Assembly (NCBI RefSeq): GCF_040869045.1
Contig: NC_090319.1
Location: 228,756,490 to 228,820,489 of the forward strand
Length of the DNA stretch: 64,000 bases
Source of the DNA: Eurosta solidaginis
Lineage: Eukaryota > Arthropoda > Insecta > Diptera > Tephritidae
Reading direction: 5' to 3'
Numbering within the stretch: position 1 is the stretch's first letter; the number at the start of each line of letters is the position of its first letter. Positions 29,817-41,590 of the stretch are shown here, one piece after another. The position numbers were made by a program, and so were the translations under genes. The notes beneath the pieces are model-generated. The model was not told the DNA's origin. It was given only the letters and a program-made list of their open reading frames with translations, and did not search any database.

Positions 29817-30062
29817 TAATGGATATTTTTGAAAATGGAAAAATCAACATTGAAAATTAAAATATAAACATATAAAAATTAAAAAGTTCAGTATAACATA
29901 ATAACAAAGTTAAATAAAAATTATTGAGTCAGTATAATTTAAGAACCCTACACTTGGTATTATATATATGTAGATTCGATCAAAAGCGGATAAGGACCAC
30001 GCCTATTTTTAAGAAATAGGGCTTACAGTTTTAAAATTTCCAATATATATATATATGGTACA
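29817..30062. other. No gene; AT-rich
   Basis: Includes a short TA run near 30045. Nothing recognised. Confidence 0.5.
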
Positions 30063-30755
30063 TAACAATACTCCCAGTAGGGATAGACTTATCAAAAGCC
30101 TTTGATACGGTCAACCACGGCACGTTACTGCAAGACTTGTAAAGTTCCCCTCTTTCTCCTAGTCTCAAAAGATGGACCGCAGATCATCTGTCTGGTCGAC
30201 AGACATCGGTGTAATTCAGGAGACTCCCGGAGCTACCATTGTTTCCTACGCTGATGACTGCGCGATAATGGCTACAGGTCCCGGCAAACCCATCGATGAC
30301 CTGTGTAATTAAATAAACAACTATCTCACGGATTTCTCCAGTTGTTTCCCCCCGCCAAACCTGACATTGTCACCGACCTCAGTGATATCCACGAAAAAGC
30401 GTCGGCCTTCTATGCACGGAATTGCCCGGCAAACCGCGCACTTAGAGTTAAATACCCTGAACTCGCAGAGGAGAGCAATCTTCCTAAGGAGACGCGCGTC
30501 ACTCTCGCTCAATTTGGATCTGGATACTGTAACAGGTTCAACTCTTACCTATCCAGAACCAACCAGACATACATAATGTATGTCCTGCTTGCGAAATGTA
30601 TCCACGTGGAACCATCGCCTCTAACACCCCTTTCTCTGTGGTGCACCCTTCTTGAAACGGAAGGTTTCCTTGGACTCCCGTTAGAGGATATTGATGACAA
30701 TTTGTGAGTGGTCGTACCTATTGGATGTGGCGAAGCACTGTTACAACAACGACCA
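30063..30755 (+). pseudogene. LINE-I fragment (RT pieces and C-terminus)
   Basis: Same family as 39085-43147. Pieces: VGIDLSKAFDTVNHGTLLQDL (30077-30140, RT motif A side), SYADDCAIMATGPG (about 30247-30288, the FADD-type catalytic box), then a jump to the C-terminal region with ASAFYARNCPANRALRVKYPELAEE, ETRVTLAQFGSGYCNRFNSYLSR and PLTPLSLW...FLGLPLEDIDDNL ending at 30707. The cysteine finger CPxC...H...C is damaged. A tail like GTTACAACAACGA closes it. Confidence 0.8.
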
Positions 30756-30844
30756 CCAGTAGAGATATGGCAGTGCAAAGTACATAAGTTCTATTTAACG
30801 GTATATTTAGTTGATCTCTATACAAAACGTTTGATGCCATAAAA

Positions 30845-31012
30845 AATAGTTGACGCGATTTACCTCCGATGAGATTTAGACCCAGCTTCCCTTCCAATTT
30901 GCGTCGTGCTACATATTTTATGGCGATTCCGAACAGCATCTGCAAGGCAGATGAATCTTCACTGGGAAGCTTTTTATGGGAGAAGTACACTCGGAGTGCT
31001 TGCCAAACGAGT
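30845..31012 (-). mobile_element. SINE, copy 2 (3' body fragment)
   Basis: Reverse complement of the SINE body: TTGGCAAGCACTCCGAGTGTA near 30996 through CTTGCAGATGC near 30945 to ATCGCGTCAAC-like end. Head with the tRNA-like part missing. Confidence 0.75.
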
Positions 31013-31104
31013 TGTTGCTCTTTTAAATCATATAATGTTCGTGAAGTTTCTCTTTAAATGTATCCTTAAAATACATGTAAGAACACGCAAATGGGTATAT
31101 AATA

Positions 31105-31720
31105 GGCCGGGTCGATTTGTGGGGAGGCAAAAAAATCGCCCATTGCTCTGTGAAAATCATATTCTAGGGATCAAAATAAGAAACTTTGCCGAAGGAACCA
31201 TACCTCTAAAACGAATTTTGATGTCCCCCCCTTTGGGTCGTAGGGGCAAATTTTGAAAAATCCCACTTTGAAATGCCTATGTTTTTCTTTTTGGAGTTTA
31301 TTTTTCTCTTTAGAAATTTATTTAGTCAGAACATATGTAAACTTAGTAATAGAATAGAAATTAAAAAAAATTATTAGAAATTAGCGTTTTTACAACCCCC
31401 TTTTAAAACCAAGGTATCACTGTGATGCATTTGCATGTCGTAAACATAGTTGTGTGGGTTTTTTATTCAACCGTTTTAAAAAATGAAGGTATCACTGTGA
31501 CACAATTGCAGATCGTAAAATTGCTTGTGTTGTTTTTCTGCTTAAGCCACCACAAGACACAGCAGGTAGAATTGAAATTGCCCCTACCCAAAAGTTCGAC
31601 CCAAAGAGAGGGACATCAGAATTCGTTTTAGAGGTATGGTTCCTTCGGCAAAGTTTCTTATTTTGATCCCTAGAATACGATTTTCACAGAGCAATGAGCG
31701 ATTTTTTAATCGACCCGCCC
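31105..31720. mobile_element. Foldback/MITE-type element with about 145-bp inverted arms
   Basis: Arms about 31105-31252 and 31575-31720 are reverse complements, sharing for example CAAAGTTTCTTATTTTGATC and CGTTTTAGAGGTATGGTTCC on the right arm. Outer ends are GGCCGGGTCG and CGACCCGCCC. The centre holds a direct duplication of a block with AAGGTATCACTGTGA (31410 and 31486). No ORF. Target duplication unclear. Confidence 0.75.
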
Positions 31721-31726
31721 TAATGA

Positions 31727-32165
31727 CCAGGGTCCACAGAAGAGGGGAGAGTACACCTCCTTGTGGGCATCCTCTTGTGGCCGCAATTGATTCAGTTGTC
31801 CCTCCCAGTTCCAAATGGATTTTTCTACTCTTTAATATGGACAGCACCCATCGAATTATTATAGGGCTTATGTCCTTGTCAATCATAGCTTGTTCGATAG
31901 ATAGATGTGTTGTGTTATGGAAAGCCCCTGATATATCAATAAAAGCGCAGATGGGGTATATTTTTAGACTGTAGAGCCTTTTCGATTTTAGCCGCGAGAC
32001 TATGAATAGCCGTTTCCGTGGATTTCCCCGACTGGTGGGGGAACTGATTCCTACACAGAGGGAGTTTATTTAGATTGACCTCCCTGATATGCTGATCTAA
32101 GATGTTCTCCATACCTTTTAGGAGAAACGAGCTCAGGCTTTTTGGTAGATACGACGAGGACGAGG
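31727..32165 (-). pseudogene. LINE-III type RT fragment
   Basis: Minus strand gives MENILDQHIREVNL...GKSTETAIHSLAAKIEKALQ followed, after a shift, by IDKDISPIIIRWVLSILKSR and TRGCPQGGVLSPLLWTLV (RT motif B). This wording fits R1/LOA-group LINEs that also carry RNase H. The catalytic YADD box lies beyond the fragment. Confidence 0.7.
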
Positions 32166-32221
32166 ACAATTTATGATTGTTCGCACCTATTGGATGGGGC
32201 GAAGCATTGCCACAACAACCG
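32157..32221 (+). mobile_element. LINE-I 3' end scrap
   Basis: GACAATTTATGATTGTTCGCACCTATTGG...GCATTGCCACAACAACC matches the last bases of LINE-I with its (CAA) tail. Confidence 0.6.
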
Positions 32222-32489
32222 GGGTTAGGTTCGAAGCCTCCCTGGAGTAAGTGAACGAAGGGCAGACCTCCCGCAAGGAGCTAATCCTGAAAGTCTTTGA
32301 ACGACCCGCTAGACTTTGGGGCAAAAACCCCGGATCTTTCCGAAATTACCAAAACGTTGATTTCCTTAAATACATATAAATAAAACCTTTCCCATATATA
32401 TATATTTTTTTTAAATATAAAAATCAATCCCTTTGAAGTAAGGATGTACGCCGTAATTAAAGCAGTAGAAACACTGAAAGAAAATAGCT
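32222..32489. other. No gene; unassigned LINE-like scrap
   Basis: Contains CCTGGAGTAAGTGAACG and GCAAGGAGCT, reminiscent of the LINE-I 5' region, and a short TA run at 32395. Too short to assign. Confidence 0.3.
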
Positions 32490-33262
32490 TGAACTGCAGC
32501 AGTGAACTTTTATATTGACAGCATAGCAGCAATTAAGGCAATAATCTCGCATAGCATCATATTACATCTTAAAGAGTGCTAAAAGGAAAGCAATCCCTAG
32601 AATCGGAAAAGGAAGAAGTATACATCTATATTGGGTCCTAGGGCATAAAGAAATAGATGGGAATGGAAAGACGGGTGAACTAGCTTAAAAGGGTACATCC
32701 CTCGAAGCTTGATCCGTAGACGTCCAAATGAGAATGTTCGAGGTTAAGAGAAGACGAGGGGTGCATATGATCGGCCAAGAGGGAAATGCGTGGAAACAAG
32801 TGCGGGGTTGCAACCTGTCGAAGTTCATATGTAGGTCTCACAGCCTTGAAATAACAAAGTTAAACCTATCATTAAAAAGAGAGGACTGTGAACTTTTTAC
32901 GGGTATTCTGACCGGACATTGCCTTCTATCGTCACATGCCTTTAAATTAGGCTTGGCCAGTGATAGCAGATGTAGGAAGTGCGATTTGGAGCAGGAAACG
33001 ATCGAGCACATTATGTGCTCATTCCCTGCGCTTGCCTGGGTAGGACTCCAGCTATTAGGAGTGATATAGCTATCAGATCTAGAAGCAGCAAGTGGCATAG
33101 GTTCTAAAAAGCTTCTGGTAGAAGAAATGGAGTTATTTTTTAACATAGGTCCTTGATAGGGTTTTTCAGTTTGGTCGTCAAACAAACTTCTGGTAACACT
33201 ACAGATTATTGAGTCTATGTGAGATCCTCATGTAGCGGTGAGTTTAACCTAACCTAACCTAA
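32490..33262 (+). pseudogene. LINE-III type RNase H and C-terminal finger, 3' end
   Basis: RNase H-like remains (YAVIKAVETLKENSL near 32440-32485, then SIAAIKAIIS-like and a VLGHKEIDGN-like block near 32640) followed by a 113-codon frame at 32728: NLSLKREDCELFTGILTGHCLLSSHAFKLG and CRKCDLEQETIEHIMCSFPALAW, the CxxC-HxxxC finger at the end of R1/LOA/Jockey-type RT proteins. The 3' untranslated region ends in TTTAACCTAACCTAACCTAA (33243-33262). Confidence 0.7.
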
Positions 33263-33789
33263 AAAGAAATAAAGTTATAGGCCACTATATAAATCAACCT
33301 ATGAACAAATTTTAGAAACCAATAAAATAGAATTATCAGGAAAAAAGTAGTTGTTTTAAAGAAGTACACCTAAATCCCTCTGTCTAGAATAAACTAATGT
33401 AATGGACACTATTGTAATTAGTCTTCACTAAGGACCTAATTCTCGCTTCGCCTCAGAGACGAATCGCTAATGTATATAAACTATGTTAAAAGGCTTTCGC
33501 CTTCCTGTTTGACATAAGTAAGAAACGTAAAGACCGAGCGAAAATGCCACAGTATACCGATCGCCTGAGCTATCGTTCGCAATCAGAATGACGCCCTAAA
33601 TTGCAGTACACATTATTTGTGTTTTTTATGAAAAAAAAACAACAAAGAATAAAGCGCTTGAAAATTTGCCTTATCCTTAGCCCTCAACATTTTTATTTAG
33701 CTTTTTTTTCAATCTAGTCTTTTTTTGAAAAGGTTCTAGCAACTCTGGTCATCAAACATGACACATTGATTATGTTGTTTTTGTAGCGC
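33263..33789. other. Unassigned, LTR-like segment
   Basis: From TGTAATGGACACTATTG (33397) there is a CG-richer block with TATATAAACTATG, CCTAACG-like steps and an AATAAAG near 33650, suggestive of a solo LTR, duplicated at 37606 onward. No target duplication or coding neighbour supports it. Confidence 0.3.
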
Positions 33790-34062
33790 AAAGGACACTC
33801 CCCGAAGGCAGAACAGGCTAAACTCTTATCTATTCAGAATAAATTCCGCATACAAAATGTATGCCCCGCTTGCAATATGTCCCCACATGACACTAACCAT
33901 ATTTTCAAATGTAATGTGGAACCTACGCCTCTAACACCAATCTACCTATAGTCCGCCCCTGTTGAAACTGTCAGACTCCTGTTAGAGACTTTGATGACGG
34001 TTTGTGAGTGGGCGTGTCCATTGAATGGAGCAAAGCACTGTTACGACAACAACCATGAGGCA
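33790..34062 (+). pseudogene. LINE-I 3' scrap, unit A
   Basis: Decoded CPAC..SPHDTNHIFKCNVEPTPLTPIYL...LLETLMTVCE resembles the C-terminus of LINE-I with the CxxC...H...C finger; ends at GCACTGTTACGACAACAACC. Duplicate at 38038-38300. Confidence 0.75.
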
Positions 34063-34202
34063 GTTGATGTTTACATGTTTTTAAAAGTATTTAATGAATT
34101 GATCACTTCCTTCAATACAAAAAACCATTTTGTTTTCGGACGGCGCTTAACAGCAATTTAACACTTGAAACATTTTGCGAACATCTCTAATCGGGAACTG
34201 GA

Positions 34203-34500
34203 ATGGGGCATGCCACCGCACATGAAAAAGGAGCATGCGATGGAGCAGGCGGAACCTTGAGGAGACTTGCACGTAAGGCCAGTTTGCAAATGACTCACCA
34301 AATTTCGACAGCTCTAGAACTTTTGCAGTGGGCTAATAGAAATTTGCCAAATATTTCTGCTATACATAGAAACACAAATTATTATGAAATATGCCAAGAA
34401 TTCTTGGAATCAAGATTTAACGATTGCACTCCCGTGTGAGGAACCCAAAAACTACATCGTCGGCTTATATTCAATACCGTCTATCAGCAAAAGCCCAGTA
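34203..34500 (+). pseudogene. Transposon-protein fragment with HEKGACDGAGG motif
   Basis: A 79-codon frame GHATAHEKGACDGAGGTLRRLARKASLQM then YYEICQEFLESRFNDC, continuing after the stop as GTQKLHRRLIF. I recall the HxKGxCDGxGGxxKR...ASLQ pattern from transposon-derived insect proteins of unclear class. No start context, no flanking domains. Duplicated at 38450-38760, where Gln 63 of the frame is a stop. Confidence 0.45.
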
Positions 34501-34884
34501 AAGCAAAATAAACGTTTTTACAGATGTATTGTAAACTACTAATAATATGAAGTACCCCAATGGCTGATGAAAAATGCCGGTGTGTAATCAAATCACTTTT
34601 TTTCTAAACTCCTTTATTTAATGTAAATGTCAGATAGTTTTTTGCTATTCGAATGAAAACTATTTTCATAAAAGATACTGTTGATACAGGATTTTGCGGA
34701 GCAAAGAAAATATTTATAAAATTTAGATGTAGCGTTTACCGGTTGTTCGAGCAGTGCCAATATATCCAATTCATCAAGGGCTGTCTCATGGTCCTATTAC
34801 CATGTGGATATTTCTCAAGGCATTTAGTTTACAATGTGGGCTATATTGAGAAAAAGTATACCACAAAGGCTGCATTCGGATCCC
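34501..34884. other. No gene recognised
   Basis: Duplicated in unit B at 38761-39073 and 43148-43215. Lies between the fragment above and the left end of MULE-A. Confidence 0.4.
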
Positions 34885-35811
34885 CCCCAAAAATTCAGAA
34901 ACATAATTTATCAGAAAACTTAAATTATTCAGGATCCTTTTTTCAGAAAGCCAAAATTCAGAAGTCAACACTCAGAAATCAAAATTCAGAAGTCAAATTT
35001 GAGAAGTTAAAATTCCGAAGCCAAAATTCAGAAAGTAATCTGACGGCGAAAAAAGATAAAATTTTGCGTAACTGAATTTTTGAATTTTGACTACTGAAAT
35101 TTTTATCAGCCGTCTCGTTTTCCCGAAGCATAGGTTCATGGTTGTTTTTTCCACATTGCCAAAAACGTTTGGACACATATCCAATCATCAGGGCTGCAAA
35201 CAAGTTATAACAATGGTGCAATTTTCGCGATGAACTTGAAATATTTATTAGCTCTTGCATATTACGGGACGAAATGGCAATTGATCCATTCGGATTGATA
35301 TCCGAAATACAAAACTTATTCGAGTTATTTCGAGGTAACATATATTAGATTGGCACTTCCTGGAACACAGCAACGTCGAAAGAAGGTGCTATATCCAATC
35401 AAATTATGGAATATGTATAATTTCACCCAATTGGGTGAAGCCCGAACAAATAATTCCTTCCACAGGTGGCACAACGCCATTCGAAGTGCGTTTGGGACAC
35501 ATCCTAACATATTTAATTTCATAAATAAAGTAAAAAATGAACAGGCAACAACAAAAACAACACTACAGCAATTTTCAGCGGGAAGCGAGAAAACGCAAGA
35601 AAACATAAACGGATTTTGACCAGCGTTTGGTCTACTATTGTAAATTCATTTGAAAAAGATAAACGTGGAAACGATTTGATTAATTACTGCTCCTCATCGC
35701 ATATAATTTAAAAATTCAGATTGTATTACTGTTTCTTTACACATAATTCACTCCAAATAAATAAACGCTTCTGGGTTTTGAGAAAAATTCAATGTTTTTT
35801 GTGCCGTATGA
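34885..35811 (+). mobile_element. MULE-A: Mutator-like element, right end cut by LINE-II
   Basis: Left end CCCCCCCAAAAATTCAGAAAC matches the TIR of MULE-C. A subterminal array of ATTCAGAA words fills 34893-35095. A transposase fragment follows. The right arm stops at GTGCCGTATGATTACTTT where LINE-II starts. Confidence 0.75.
35160..35619 (+). pseudogene. MULE transposase C-terminal fragment
   Basis: Reads FAMNLKYLLALAYYGTKWQLI, a stop, YKTYSSYFEVTYIR, then LPGTQQRRKKVLYPIKLWNMYNFTQLGEARTNNSFHRWHNAIRSAFGTHPNI and a run to QENINGF. The RTNNS-x-x-x-WHN motif and the following helix are typical of the tail of insect MULE transposases that carry FLYWCH fingers. The DDE core is missing. Repeated at about 43500-43950 and, in part, 51510-51650. 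Confidence 0.7.
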
Positions 35812-35818
35812 TTACTTT

Positions 35819-37218
35819 ACTTACTTAATTGGCGCTTAACCGTCTAAACGGTTACGGCCGTCCAACAAGGCGCGCCAGTCGCTTCGCTCCTTCGCTCCGC
35901 CAACCGGCGCCAATTGGTCACACCAAGGGAGTTTAAATCGTTTTCCACCTGGTCCTTCCAACGGAGTGGGGGCCGCCCTCTACCTCTGCTTCCATAGGCG
36001 GGTTCCGATAGAAACACTTCCTTGGCCGGAGCATTATCTTTCATTCGCATAACATGGCCTAGCCATCGCAGCCGCTGCGTTTTAATTCGCTGGACTATGT
36101 TGATATCTGCGTATAGCTCGTACAGTTCATCATTAAATCTTCTTCGGTACTCGCCATCGCCAATGCGTAGAGGTCCATAAATCTTTCGAAGAACTTTTCT
36201 CTCGAACACTCCCAAAGCCGCTTCATCTGCTGTCATGGTCCATGCTTCTGCCCCATATAGCAGGACGGGTACGATAACTGACTTGTAGAGTATGATTTTC
36301 GTTCGCCGAGAGAGGACTTTACTTTTCAATTGCCTACCTAGTCCAAAGTAGCATTTATTGGCAAGATTGATTCTTCGCTGATGTTGTTGCTAGTGTTGAT
36401 CCTGGCTCCCAAATAAACGAAGTCTTTTACTATTTCGAAATTATGGCTGCCAACAGTAGCGTGGTTGCCAAGGCGCATATGCGCTGACTCTTTGCTCGAT
36501 GACAGCAGGTACTTCGTTTTGTCCTCATTCACCATCAAACCCATCTTTACCGCTTCTTTTTCCAGTTTGGAGTAAGCAGAACTAACAGCGCGGGTATTTA
36601 GGCCGATGATATCAATGTCATCAGCATATGCCAGTAATTCCACGCTATTATAGAATACTGTTCCACTGCGGTTAAGTTCTGCAGCTAGTATAATTTTCTC
36701 CAGCATCAAATTAAAGAAATCGCACGATAGGGGGTCGCCCTGTCTGAAACCTCGTTTAGTTTCGAACGGCTCGGAGGAGTCCTTCCCAATTCTGACTGGG
36801 GTGATGATGTTGCTCAACGTCATTTTGCACAGCCGTATAAGTTTTGCGGGGAAACCAAATTCAAACATAGCGGCATATAGGCAGCTCCTTTTCGTGCTGT
36901 CGATTCCAAGATTTGGCGCATTGTGAAAATCTGGTCGATGGTATATTTACCAGGTCTGAAGCCGCACTGATAAGGTCCAATCAGCCGGTTCACGATGGGC
37001 TTCAATCTTTCACACAATACACTTGATAGAACCTTATATGCGATATTAAGAAGTTGGTGCATTTTGCAGTATCCCTCTTCTTTTGGACTAGGCAAAGAAC
37101 ACTTAGATTCCAATCGTCGGGCGTTCACTCGTCCGCCCATATTTTGCGAAGAAGTTGCTGCATGCGCCTTACCAACTCCTCGCCACCGTACTTGAATAGC
37201 TCCGCAGGCAATCCATTT
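35819..37218 (-). pseudogene. LINE-II 3' half, unit A (RT and C-terminus)
   Basis: Minus-strand EN-RT LINE, RTE-like. From right: GPYQCGFRPGKYTIDQIFTMRQILE (about 36930-37000), then a deletion shared with unit B that removes the motif A region; SEFGFPAKLIRLCK-like, FRQGDPLSCDFFNLMLEKI (motif B, about 36700-36760), ELLAYADDIDIIG (motif C, about 36605-36645); after a shift, KIILYKSVIVPVLLYGAEAW and RRFNDELYELYADINIVQRIKTQRLRWLGHVMRM, SRGRGRPPLRWKDQVENDL. Ends at AATTAAGTAAGTAA. Its 5' half is absent because the duplication boundary cuts it at 37218. Confidence 0.8.
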
Positions 37219-39136
37219 GTGCTCATGCCCTGCGCTTGCCTGGGTAGGACTCCAGCTATTAGGAGTGATATAGCTATCAGATCTAGAAGCAGCAAGTGTC
37301 ATAGGTTCTAAAAAGCTTCTGGTATTTGCCAAGAAGATGGAGTTATTTTTTAACATAGGTCCTTGATAGGGTTTTTCAGTTTGGTCGTCAAACAAACTTC
37401 TGGTAACACTACGGATTATTGAGTATATGTGAGATCCTAATGTAGCGGCGAGTTTAACCTAACCTAACCTTAAAAGAAATAAAGTTATAGGCCAATATAT
37501 AAATCAACCTATGAACAAATTTTAGAAACCAATAAAATAGAATTATCAGGAAAAAAGTAGTTTGTTTTAAAGAAGTACACCTAAATCCCTCTGTCTAGAA
37601 TAAACTAATGTAATGGACACTATTGTAATTAGTCTTCACTAAGGACCTAATTCTCGCTTCGCCTCAGAGACGAATCGCTAATGTATATAAACTATGTTAA
37701 AAGATGGCAACATATAAATTGACAATTGCTTTCGCCTTCCTGTTTGACATAAGTAAGAAACGTAAAGACCGAGCGAAAATGCCACAGTATACCGGTCGCC
37801 TGAGCTATCGTTCGCAATCAGAATGACGCCCTAAATTGCAGTACACATTATTTGTGTTTTTTATGAAAAAAAAATAAATAAAAAACAAAGAATAAAGCGC
37901 TTGAAAAGTTGCCTTTAACCTTAGCCCTCAACATTTTTATTTAGCTTTTTTTTTTGTCAATCTAGTCTTTTTTTGAAAAGGTTCTAGCAACTCTGGTCAT
38001 AAAACATGACACATTGATTATGTTGTTGTTGTAGCGCAAAGGACACTCCCCGAAGGCAGAACAGGCTAAACTCTTATCTATCCAGAATAAATTCCGATAT
38101 ACAAAATGTATGCCCCGCTTGCAATATGTCCCACATGACACTAACCATCTTTTCAAATGTAATGTGGAACCTACGCCTCTAACACCAATCTACCTATAGT
38201 CCGCCTGTTGAAACTGCCAGACTCCTGTTAGAGGACTTTGATGACGGTTTGTGAGTGGGCGTGTCCATTGAATGGAGCAAAGCACTGTTACGACAACAAC
38301 CATGAGGCAGTTGCTGTTTACATGTTTTTAAAAGTATTTAATGAATTGATCACTTCCTTCAATACAAAAAACCATTTTGTTTTCGGACGGCGCTTAACAG
38401 CATTTTAACACTTGAAACATTTTGCGAACATCTCTAATCGGGAACTGGAATGGGGCATGCCACCGCACATGAAAAAGGAGCATGCGATGGAGCAGGCGGA
38501 ACCTTGAAGAGACTTGCACGTAAGGCCAGTTTGCAAATGACTCACCAAATTTCGACAGTTCTAGAACTTTTGCAGTGGGCTAATAGAAATTTGCCAAATA
38601 TTTCTGCTATACATAGAAACACAAATTATTATGAAATATGCTAAGGATTCTTGGAATCAAGATTTAACGATTGCACTCCCGTGTGAGGAACCCAAAAACT
38701 ATATCGTCGGCTTATATTCAATACCGTCTATCAGCAAAAGCCCAGTAAAGCAAAATAAACGTTTTTACAGATGTATTGTAAACTGCTAATAATATGAAGT
38801 ACCCCAATGACTGATGAAAAATGCCGGTGTGTAATCAAGTCACTTTTTTTTCTAAACTCCTTTATTTAATGTAAATGTCAGATAGTTTTTTGCTATTCGA
38901 ATGAAAACTATTTTCATAAAAGATACCGTTGATACAGGATTTTGCGGAGCAAAGAAAATATTTATAAAATTTAGATGTAGCGTTTACCGGTTGTTCGAGC
39001 AGTGCCAATATATCCAATTCATCAAGGGTTGTCTCATGGTCCTATTACCATGTGCATTATCAAGCACCTTCGGTGGATATTTCTTGTTGTTGTTGTTGTT
39101 GTAGCAATGCTCGCCCCACCTAATAGCCGCGACCGA

Positions 39137-41587
39137 TCACAAATTGTCATCAATATCCTCTAACGGGAGTCCAAGGAAGCTTGCCGTTTCAACAGGGGTG
39201 GACCATAAGGAAAGGGGTGTTAGAGGCGTTGGTTCCACATTACAATTAAAGAGATGGTTGGTGTCATGTGGGGACACATTGCAAGCAGGGCATACATTTT
39301 GTATGTCGGGGTTGATTCTGGATAGGTAAGAGTTTAACCTGTTACAGTATCCAGAACGAAGTTGAGCAAGAGTGACACGCGTTTCCCTGGGGAGTATGCG
39401 TTCCTCTTCTGCGAGTTCTGGATATTTTTCTTCAAGTACTGGATTCACCGGGCAATTCCCGACATAAAGGTCCGACGCCTGTCTATGGAGTTCACCAAGG
39501 ACCTGCTTGTGTTTTTCCGCTTCATACGGCTGGGTTCTCAGGTGCCGTATTTCCTTAAAATGCTTACGGAGATGACTCCTTAGGCCCCTAGGCGGTGCTG
39601 GTTCGTCAATCAGATGTCTGTTGGGATGCCCAGGTTTCTGGGTATTCAACAGAAACTGTTTGGTCAGCATCTCATTTCTCTCCCTGATGGGGAGTATTCT
39701 CGCCTCATTGTGCAGATGGTGTTCTGGGGACATAAGAAGACAGCCCGTGGCGATTCTGAGAGCAGTATTTTGGCAGGCCTGTAGTTTCTTCCAGTGGGTG
39801 GTTTTTAGGCTTGGCGACCATATGGGTGACGCGTAGCACGTAATCGGCTGGCTAATTGCTTTGTATGTGGTCAAGAGCGTTTCTTTATCTTTTCCCCAGG
39901 TACTGCCAGCAAGGGATTTGAGGATTTTATTGCGGCTCTGAATTCTTGGAACAATTGCGGCTGCGTGCGCACCAAAATGTAGATCCTGATCAAACGTCAC
40001 ACCCAAGATTTTGGGGTGTAGGACAGTCGGTAGCGTAGTGCCATCGACGTGGATGTTCAATATGGTCGACATTTGGGGCGTCCATGTTGTAAATAAGGTC
40101 GCGGAAGATTTAGTCGGTGACAATGCCAGGTTTCGCGAGGCGAAAAAAATGGAGAGATCAGGGAGATAGCCGTTTATTTTATTGCATAGCTCATCGATCT
40201 TTGGGCCTGGGCCTGTGGCCATTATTGTGCAGTCATCGGCGTAGGAAACGATTGTGACTCCTTCCGGTGGTGAAGGTAGCTTAGATATGTAGAAATTAAA
40301 CAAAAGCGGGGATAGGACACCACCCTGTGGCACCCCTTGTTTAATTCTCCTTTGTTTTGATGTTTCGTTTCTGAATTGCACCGATGCCTGCCGACCACCC
40401 AGATAATTTGCGGTCCACCTTTTAAGACATGGGGGAAGGGTAGACCCTTCCAGGTCTTGCGGTAACGAGCCATGGTTGACCGTATCAAAAGCTTTTGATA
40501 GGTCTAACGCTACGAGTACTGTTCTATGGTGGGGATATTGATTCAAACCGCAATTTATCTGGGTGCTAATGACATTTAGCGCGGAGGTAGTGCTATGGAG
40601 TTTTCTGAAGCCATGCTGATGAGGGGCTAGCTGCAAATGTGCTTGGAAATAAGGGAGCAAAATGGCTTCAAGCGTCTTTGCCACTGGCGATAGGAGAGAT
40701 ATCGGACGATATGACTCACATACGTTAGCTGGTTTCCCAGGCTTTAGTAGCGGGACCACCTTGGCCATTTTCCATTTCTCGGGTATGACAAAGGTGGAAA
40801 GAGACAGGTTGAAGACATGCGCTAAATATTTGAAACCCTCTTTCCCTAGGTTTTTAAGCATCGGCATGGCTATGCCGTCTGGGCCCACTGCTTTGGATGG
40901 TTTAGCGCGACCAATGGCGTCCTCAACCTCTCTAGCGGTGATGGTAATTGGTGACGCGCTGAGTTTGTGTTTATGTGCGTGTCTATTGGCTCTCCGTCTA
41001 TCTTTGTCGACCGTAGGATGCATTATATATTGTCGGCAGAAAGCGCTCGCGCATTTTTTCGCATCCGACAGCACCTTATCGCCAAAGGCGATGGAAACTT
41101 TGTCTTTGTGCTTAGTCGGATTCGATAGGGACTTTACGGTGGACCAAAGTTTACCTACACCGGTAGAGAGGTTACAACCTCTTAGGTGCTCTTCCCATTT
41201 CGCCCGCTTGTGTTCGTCCACAAGCAATCTGATGCGTTGGTTTATATCCCTTATTTGGGGGTCGCCTGGATCAAGCTGTCTTATAAGGTCGCGTTCCCTC
41301 GCTAAGCTCGCGGCCTCCGCCGGGAAGTGGGGCCGGATTTCGGGAATTCTCCCGGCGGGAATGAAATGTGCCGAGGCGGATTCAATGACCTTATGGAAGG
41401 CACGCTCCCCTTGGCGGGCATCAGTCGGGATAGGGAGGGCAGCAAAGCTGCTGTCTGTTGCAGATTTATATTCTTCCCACTTTCCTTTTTTGAAGTTTAT
41501 GAAAGTGCGTTTTTCGGTGACGATGATGTCGGCGGTACGCTCGAACGAAATAAGTATGGGCAGGTGGTCGGATGCCAATGTTACCAT
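39137..41587 (-). pseudogene. LINE-I: reverse transcriptase part
   Basis: An 816-codon open frame that should be continuous with the endonuclease part but for one stop codon just before it (...VNCVNW-stop-PMVTLASDHLPI). DHLPI is the end of the APE endonuclease. RT: GRAKPSKAVGPDGIAMPMLK, YRPISLLSPVAKTLE, FRKLHSTTSALNVI, ALDLSKAFDTVNH (motif A), IKQGVPQGGVLSPLLFNFYI (B), TIVSYADDCTIMATG (C, SYADD), then HPKILGVTFDQDLHF. The C-terminus holds ETRVTLAQLRSGYCNRLNSYLSR and the finger CPACNVSPHDTNHLFNC, ending FLGLPLEDIDDNL. The frame is otherwise intact with all RT motifs, so this copy is recent. Confidence 0.9.
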
Positions 41588-41590
41588 CGG

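Larger units (their letters stand above)
33013..37218. repeat. Tandem duplication, unit A (4.2 kb)
   Basis: Collinear with 37219-45545 once the LINE-I insertion there is removed. Contains, in order: LINE-III 3' end, an LTR-like segment, a LINE-I 3' scrap, a transposon-protein fragment, MULE-A and the 3' half of LINE-II. Unit A lacks 25 bp present at about 37694-37718 of unit B and 20 bp present at 39054-39073 of unit B. Confidence 0.9.

Noticed and set aside
33243..33262. Interstitial telomere sequence
   Set aside because: Only three repeat units, located at the end of a LINE and copied with it; flies do not use TTAGG telomeres.
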